9,370 nt of DNA from JBOGHU01 sp050742255 (GTDB taxonomy: Bacteria; Actinomycetota; Acidimicrobiia; Acidimicrobiales; CADCSY01), in NCBI GenBank assembly GCA_050742255.1, contig JBOGHU010000034.1:1-9370 (forward strand), given 5' to 3'. Position 1 is the stretch's first letter, and every line of letters starts with the position of its first letter. The notes beneath the pieces were generated by a model that saw only the letters and a list, made by a program, of their open reading frames with translations, was not told the origin of the DNA and did not search any database. The position numbers were made by a program, and so were the translations under genes. Shown here one piece after another: positions 5,886 to 9,370 of the stretch.

Positions 5886-7301
5886 TCAGGAGAGCGGGAC
5901 GCCGACGGCGGTCGAGAGCCCTGCCTCGCCCACCCGGTCGAGCTCACGCGCCACCACCACCGGTCCCCCCGCCTCCACCACCACGGACCGGGGGGGCCGA
6001 CCCGGGGCCAGCTCGACCACCGCCCGGCCCGACGGGCCCAGCTCCACGCCCTCGAGGCCCTCCACCGGAGCCACCCGGCCCTCCGCCGACGCTCGCGCCG
6101 TCACCTTGACCGGCTCGGCCCCGGGGTTGTAGAGGGCCAGCGACTCCTCCACCTCGTCGCCACCCCCCGCCGCCACCACCCATCGGGCGAAGGGGCGCGG
6201 CGCGCCCAGGCTGGAGGACCAACCCCGCGGCGACGACCGGGCATCCACCTGGCGCTCGGCCACCACCGGCACCCCGTTGCGGGACCGAACCACCGAGGCG
6301 TGTCGGGTACCCGGGGCCACGCGCGCCGGGTCGGACGCGTCCACCACCACCTGGGCCTGGCCCGGGACCGTGAGCTCCAGCGGCTCGATCGCCTCGCCGC
6401 CCTCGGGCACCAGCTCCAACGCCACCACCGCGTCGCGGTCCCCGGGGTTGTAGACGTGCCAGCGCTCGGTGGTGCCCTCGCCGTAGACGCCGTCGGGGAA
6501 GGTCCACACCTGGGCCGGCGAGGGCGCCGCCAGCGCCAGCGACAGCCCTGATCGACCGCCGGCGGGGTCGAAGCCCTGGAGGCGGTCGACCACCAGCCGC
6601 CCGCTGCGGGCCACCACCGAGGTGGCCGTCACCTCCCGGCGGCGGACGAACTCCCCCACCTCGATCACCTTGGTGGACCCCGAGGCGATCGGGAGCCCCA
6701 CCAGGCCGGGCGGCCGGTCCCGCCCCTGGTCGGTGGCGAAGGTGACGTCGACGATGGCGTCCTCGGGGAAGGGGTTGAACAGGAACAGGCGCTGGCGGGC
6801 GTCGACGGTGGTGGCCCCGTTGGCCAGGTACCACCGCGGCGAGGCCCCCGAGGCGCAGGGCGCGACCACGCTGCCCTGCGGCCCACCGAGACGGTGCTCC
6901 ACCGCCACACCCCCGCCCCTCGTCTCCACCAGCGCCGACACCACCGGGGCGGTGACGGCCTCGGAGGCGGCCAGGGTGGTCACGCCCCCCCCGGCCACCT
7001 CGAAGTCGGCCGTCACGACCGCCCCCTCGCTGGGGAACCAGCTCACCGTGCCGGGACGGGCGGCGTCAACGGGGTTGGCCACCGTGACGGTGAGATCGCC
7101 CGCGCCGTCGCCGTCGGCGGCACCGGCCGCGCAGTACCACGTGGAGGAGAGGGCGGACGCCCGGTCGGCCACGGGCATCACGAAGGAGCCCACGTCCCCG
7201 AAGCCGGTGCCGGGGTCGGAGGGGACCACGCGGTCGGCGACCACGATCCCCGCCACCACGGTGGCCAGGGCGACCAGAACCGGGAGCCGCCGGTCGCTCA
7301 C
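5886..7301 (-). CDS. DUF5719 family protein, membrane-anchored, four tandem beta-rich repeats
   Basis: From GTG at 7301 the product is 471 residues. It has a short basic N-terminus (SDRR), a membrane anchor or signal segment about 6-26, then an exported region. I recognise DUF5719, an actinobacterial family usually found beside a large glycosyltransferase; its function is unknown to me. Four repeats start at W55 (WYCAAG), W157 (WYLANG), W266 (WTFPDG) and W374 (WVVAAG). Each has an Asn-Pro 18-21 residues later (N76, N176, N285, N392) and ends near a G..VV..R strand (R137, R240, R350, R452). Period is 102-109 residues, as expected for immunoglobulin-like beta-sandwich domains. The only cysteines are C57 and C149, bracketing repeat 1. 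GTG was chosen over the in-frame ATG at 7403 because it overlaps the upstream stop by four bases (GTGA) and places the anchor at the N-terminus. The longer form would need a 106-base overlap. Confidence 0.85.
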   Translation of the reverse strand: MSDRRLPVLVALATVVAGIVVADRVVPSDPGTGFGDVGSFVMPVADRASALSSTWYCAAGAADGDGAGDLTVTVANPVDAARPGTVSWFPSEGAVVTADFEVAGGGVTTLAASEAVTAPVVSALVETRGGGVAVEHRLGGPQGSVVAPCASGASPRWYLANGATTVDARQRLFLFNPFPEDAIVDVTFATDQGRDRPPGLVGLPIASGSTKVIEVGEFVRRREVTATSVVARSGRLVVDRLQGFDPAGGRSGLSLALAAPSPAQVWTFPDGVYGEGTTERWHVYNPGDRDAVVALELVPEGGEAIEPLELTVPGQAQVVVDASDPARVAPGTRHASVVRSRNGVPVVAERQVDARSSPRGWSSSLGAPRPFARWVVAAGGGDEVEESLALYNPGAEPVKVTARASAEGRVAPVEGLEGVELGPSGRAVVELAPGRPPRSVVVEAGGPVVVARELDRVGEAGLSTAVGVPLS

Positions 7302-7307
7302 CCTCCT
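7298..7307 (-). promoter_or_regulatory. GTGA stop/start overlap with abutting AGGAGG
   Basis: On the minus strand, AGGAGG (7307-7302) directly precedes GTG (7301-7299), whose last two bases form the TGA stop of the upstream gene (7300-7298). The four-base overlap is a classic coupling arrangement. The Shine-Dalgarno match is perfect but has no spacer, so it may instead hold a terminating ribosome in place for re-initiation. Confidence 0.6.
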
Positions 7308-9370
7308 GCCGACCCGTCTCCCCGGGTCCGCCTCGCCCCCAGTCTGACCGCCACCCACACCACCACCAGCCACACCAGCACCTGCCCGAGGACGGCCAGC
7401 CACCGCAGCGGCGAGGTGCGGTAGGTGAGGGTGGCATCTCCACCCTCACCGACGATGAAGGCGTTGGCCCACCCGTAGGCCTCCATCCGCTCCGCCGCCG
7501 TCCCCCCCACCGACAGCTCCCATCGGGGCGACGCCGCCTCGGCCAGGTACACCACCCCCGCGCCCACCGGGCCGCTGAAGCGCAGGTGACCGGCGGCGGG
7601 GAGCACCGGCTCCGCACCGCTCAGGTCCAGGCCGACCGCGGCCTCGAGCGGTCGGCGGCTCTCCACCGTCCGCTCAACCTCGGCTGGCAGCGCCGCCCGC
7701 ACCGGCGCCCAGGCCACGTTCTCGTAGAGGTCCAGGGCCGGGTCCACCTCGATGCGCCTCAGGTCCAGCTGGCGGGAGAACGTCTGGTGGACCCCCGCCG
7801 GCAGCGGCCGCTCCGCCGTCGCGGTGCGGGCCGGTGCGGCGGCATCGACCACGGCCAGGTACCGGACGCCGAGGGGGGCCAGCAGGCGGCCGAGGCGGTC
7901 GGTCCCACCCTCGCCGGACAGGCGCAGGGTGTCGCCGACCAGCCCGGTGGCGCCCCCCTCCGGCTCCGCCCACCGCTCGGAGGGGCCGGGGGTGCTGCCG
8001 TCGGACAGCCCGTAGGCCAGCCCGTCGTCGAGGCGGTGCCCGGCGACGGGCAGGACCCCCGGCTCGCCGACCCACAGCACCCGGAACGCTCCGGCCCCGG
8101 TCACCTCGGAGTCGTCCATGAACGCCAGGGTCCGGGAGAAGTCGACCGTGGGCGTGCCCCACCGCCCGCCCACGGCGCCCTGGGCCAGGGGCGCCAGCCC
8201 CACCAGCACGGCTGCCCCGGCGATGACCGAGGCGATCTGACGCCATCCGAAGTGGTACCCCCGCAGGTCGCGCTCGAACGCCGACATGCCCACAGCGGCC
8301 GCCAGGGCCAGGGCCGCCGCTCCCGGCGCCAGCACGACCTCGGCCGGTGGGAGGGCCACGGGCAGCGCGTCGCGAGCGCCGGCCCAGGCCAGGGCCCAGC
8401 ACCCGAAGGCCACGAACCACAGCCGGGCCGCCCAGCCGAAGCGCCACCGGCGGCCGATCACGAGCGGTAGGGCGGCGGCCACCAGCACCGACCACCCGAG
8501 GACCGAGGCCCCGTGGGGACCGGTCTCGAGCCGCAGGAGCGCCGCCAGCCCCAGACGGTCGCCCCCGAGGGGGGCCACGCCGCCCAGGGCCGACCAACCC
8601 CGGGGGGAGAGGGCCAGGCCCGCCGACCACGGCAGGTGCAGCACCGCCGCCACCACCGACGCGCCGGACGCCACGGTCAAGGCCCGCCCCGCTCCCCGTG
8701 CTCCCCCCGTGACCAGCGAGCCCGCCCCGAGGGCCAGGGCCACCACCGGCACCAGCAGCACCACGGCGGGGACGAACGCCGCCACCACGGCGACCAGGAT
8801 CCCCAAGGTGAGCACCTCCCGCCTCCACCCCCACCGGCTGGCACCGGTCCCGGGCGCGAAGGGCGCCTCACCCGTCGCCGCCAGCACCCGTCGCAGGAGC
8901 CACGGGGCGGCGGCGTAGAGCACCAACCCGTCCCAGCGGCCGCGTGCCAACCCGTCGTAGGGAAGGGCTACGCCGGCGTACACCAGGACCGCCACCGCCC
9001 GGGCCGGCGCCGAGCCGAGGCCGGCACCGAGCCGCCAGGAGCCGATCACGCCCACGGGCAGGGCCCCGAGCACCAGGACCTGCTGCAGTACGCCCATCGC
9101 GCCCAGGAAGACGACCCCGCCCAGGCCCAGCAGGGCCAGGGCGGTCGGCGCCGGGGACTCCGAGCCCAGCCCGGCCGGACGCCAGCCGCTGAGGTACTCC
9201 CGGAGCAGCACCAGGGGGCCGTCGTCGAAGGGGACCAGACCGGCGACGGTGGGGATGCGGCCTCCCACCAGCTGGCGGCTGCCGACCAGGAGGAGCACCG
9301 CCACCACCACCCAGGCGGCGACGGCCACACGGCGCCCGCCGGGGCGCAGCCAGCCCGCCAGGTCCCGGCC
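7298..9370 (-). CDS. Large membrane glycosyltransferase-like protein (N-terminus off window)
   Basis: The minus-strand frame is open from the right edge to TGA at 7298, giving 690 visible residues. An in-frame GTG at 9328 exists, but the frame continues upstream, so the true start probably lies outside. About ten hydrophobic segments fill the first 395 visible residues. A soluble extracytoplasmic region follows to about 655, then a final membrane helix (about 655-678) and an Arg-rich cytoplasmic tail. The segment DDGPLVLLREYLSGWRP and later GLGSESPAPTAL match, from memory, actinobacterial proteins of over 1000 residues with an N-terminal GT2 domain fused to a polytopic domain; no GT2 sequence is visible here. 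LGVRYL (500-505), LYENVAWAP and a terminal PRWELSVGG...TYRTSPLRW module resemble the C-terminus of the gene at 1-2318. It is the first visible gene of the operon with DUF5719 and thioredoxin. Envelope glycan transfer from a lipid-linked sugar is inference. Confidence 0.82.
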   Translation of the reverse strand, partial: GRDLAGWLRPGGRRVAVAAWVVVAVLLLVGSRQLVGGRIPTVAGLVPFDDGPLVLLREYLSGWRPAGLGSESPAPTALALLGLGGVVFLGAMGVLQQVLVLGALPVGVIGSWRLGAGLGSAPARAVAVLVYAGVALPYDGLARGRWDGLVLYAAAPWLLRRVLAATGEAPFAPGTGASRWGWRREVLTLGILVAVVAAFVPAVVLLVPVVALALGAGSLVTGGARGAGRALTVASGASVVAAVLHLPWSAGLALSPRGWSALGGVAPLGGDRLGLAALLRLETGPHGASVLGWSVLVAAALPLVIGRRWRFGWAARLWFVAFGCWALAWAGARDALPVALPPAEVVLAPGAAALALAAAVGMSAFERDLRGYHFGWRQIASVIAGAAVLVGLAPLAQGAVGGRWGTPTVDFSRTLAFMDDSEVTGAGAFRVLWVGEPGVLPVAGHRLDDGLAYGLSDGSTPGPSERWAEPEGGATGLVGDTLRLSGEGGTDRLGRLLAPLGVRYLAVVDAAAPARTATAERPLPAGVHQTFSRQLDLRRIEVDPALDLYENVAWAPVRAALPAEVERTVESRRPLEAAVGLDLSGAEPVLPAAGHLRFSGPVGAGVVYLAEAASPRWELSVGGTAAERMEAYGWANAFIVGEGGDATLTYRTSPLRWLAVLGQVLVWLVVVWVAVRLGARRTRGDGSAGG

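Noticed and set aside
3650..5947. Open minus-strand frame of 765 codons antisense to ftsH
   Set aside because: It mirrors the FtsH codons; stop codons are simply rare in GC-rich antisense frames. The translation is Gly/Arg/Pro/Val-rich with no domain.
7302..7403. Longer DUF5719 start at 7403
   Set aside because: It would overlap the upstream gene by 106 bases and bury the membrane anchor behind a Gly-rich stretch. GTG at 7301 gives the typical GTGA coupling.
9329..9370. GTG at 9328 as the true start of the right-edge gene
   Set aside because: The frame stays open to the window edge, and the protein looks like the C-terminal part of a larger fusion, so it was annotated as partial.
1..9370. 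Defence system, prophage, toxin-antitoxin pair, CRISPR array or mobile element
   Set aside because: No nuclease, transposase, integrase, spacer-repeat pattern or terminal inverted repeat is visible. CPBP proteins occur in some defence and bacteriocin settings, but nothing nearby supports that here.

Overview
The window is very GC-rich bacterial DNA, packed with coding sequence. The gene set (a DUF3499 protein, a DUF5719 protein and large multi-pass membrane proteins of glycosyltransferase type) points to an actinobacterium. The style, with a thioredoxin next to DUF5719 and starts without Shine-Dalgarno sites, would fit the class Acidimicrobiia, but that placement is from memory and unverified. 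Seven protein genes account for nearly all of the sequence: six on the minus strand and one, ftsH, on the plus strand. I see no rRNA, tRNA, CRISPR array, insertion sequence or phage gene.

Layout, left to right. Positions 1-2318 (minus) hold a large membrane protein whose C-terminus runs off the left edge; it looks like a GT-C-type or 'PTPS-related' membrane protein. Positions 2380-3165 (minus) encode a CPBP (CAAX/bacteriocin-processing type) intramembrane protease with all three motifs. Positions 3218-3442 (minus) encode a 74-residue DUF3499 protein with zinc-ligand-like Cys/His. Positions 3443-3520 are a short divergent promoter region. Positions 3521-5419 (plus) encode a complete FtsH membrane AAA+ zinc protease. 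Positions 5420-5457 are a convergent gap with a strong GC hairpin. Positions 5458-5880, 5886-7301 and 7298 to beyond 9370 form a tight minus-strand operon, transcribed in the order membrane glycosyltransferase-like protein, DUF5719 protein, membrane-anchored thioredoxin-like protein. The last two are joined by a 5-base gap and the first two by a 4-base GTGA overlap.

How the genes may work together. The two large membrane proteins share the architecture of many transmembrane helices followed by an extracytoplasmic region, and they carry a recognisably similar C-terminal module. With the DUF5719 protein, a membrane-anchored four-repeat beta-rich protein, they suggest cell-envelope polysaccharide or glycoprotein assembly. 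The thioredoxin, FtsH and CPBP protein would serve redox and proteolytic quality control of membrane proteins. As I recall, DUF3499, DUF5719 and the glycosyltransferase sit near each other, close to mannose-metabolism genes and whiB2, in other actinobacteria. The functional link is inference.

The most interesting regulatory signal is that all three genes that appear to head a transcript (ftsH, DUF3499, CPBP) lack a well-placed Shine-Dalgarno site and instead have TANNNT ending 6, 7 or 8 bases before ATG. This is the signature of leaderless transcription.
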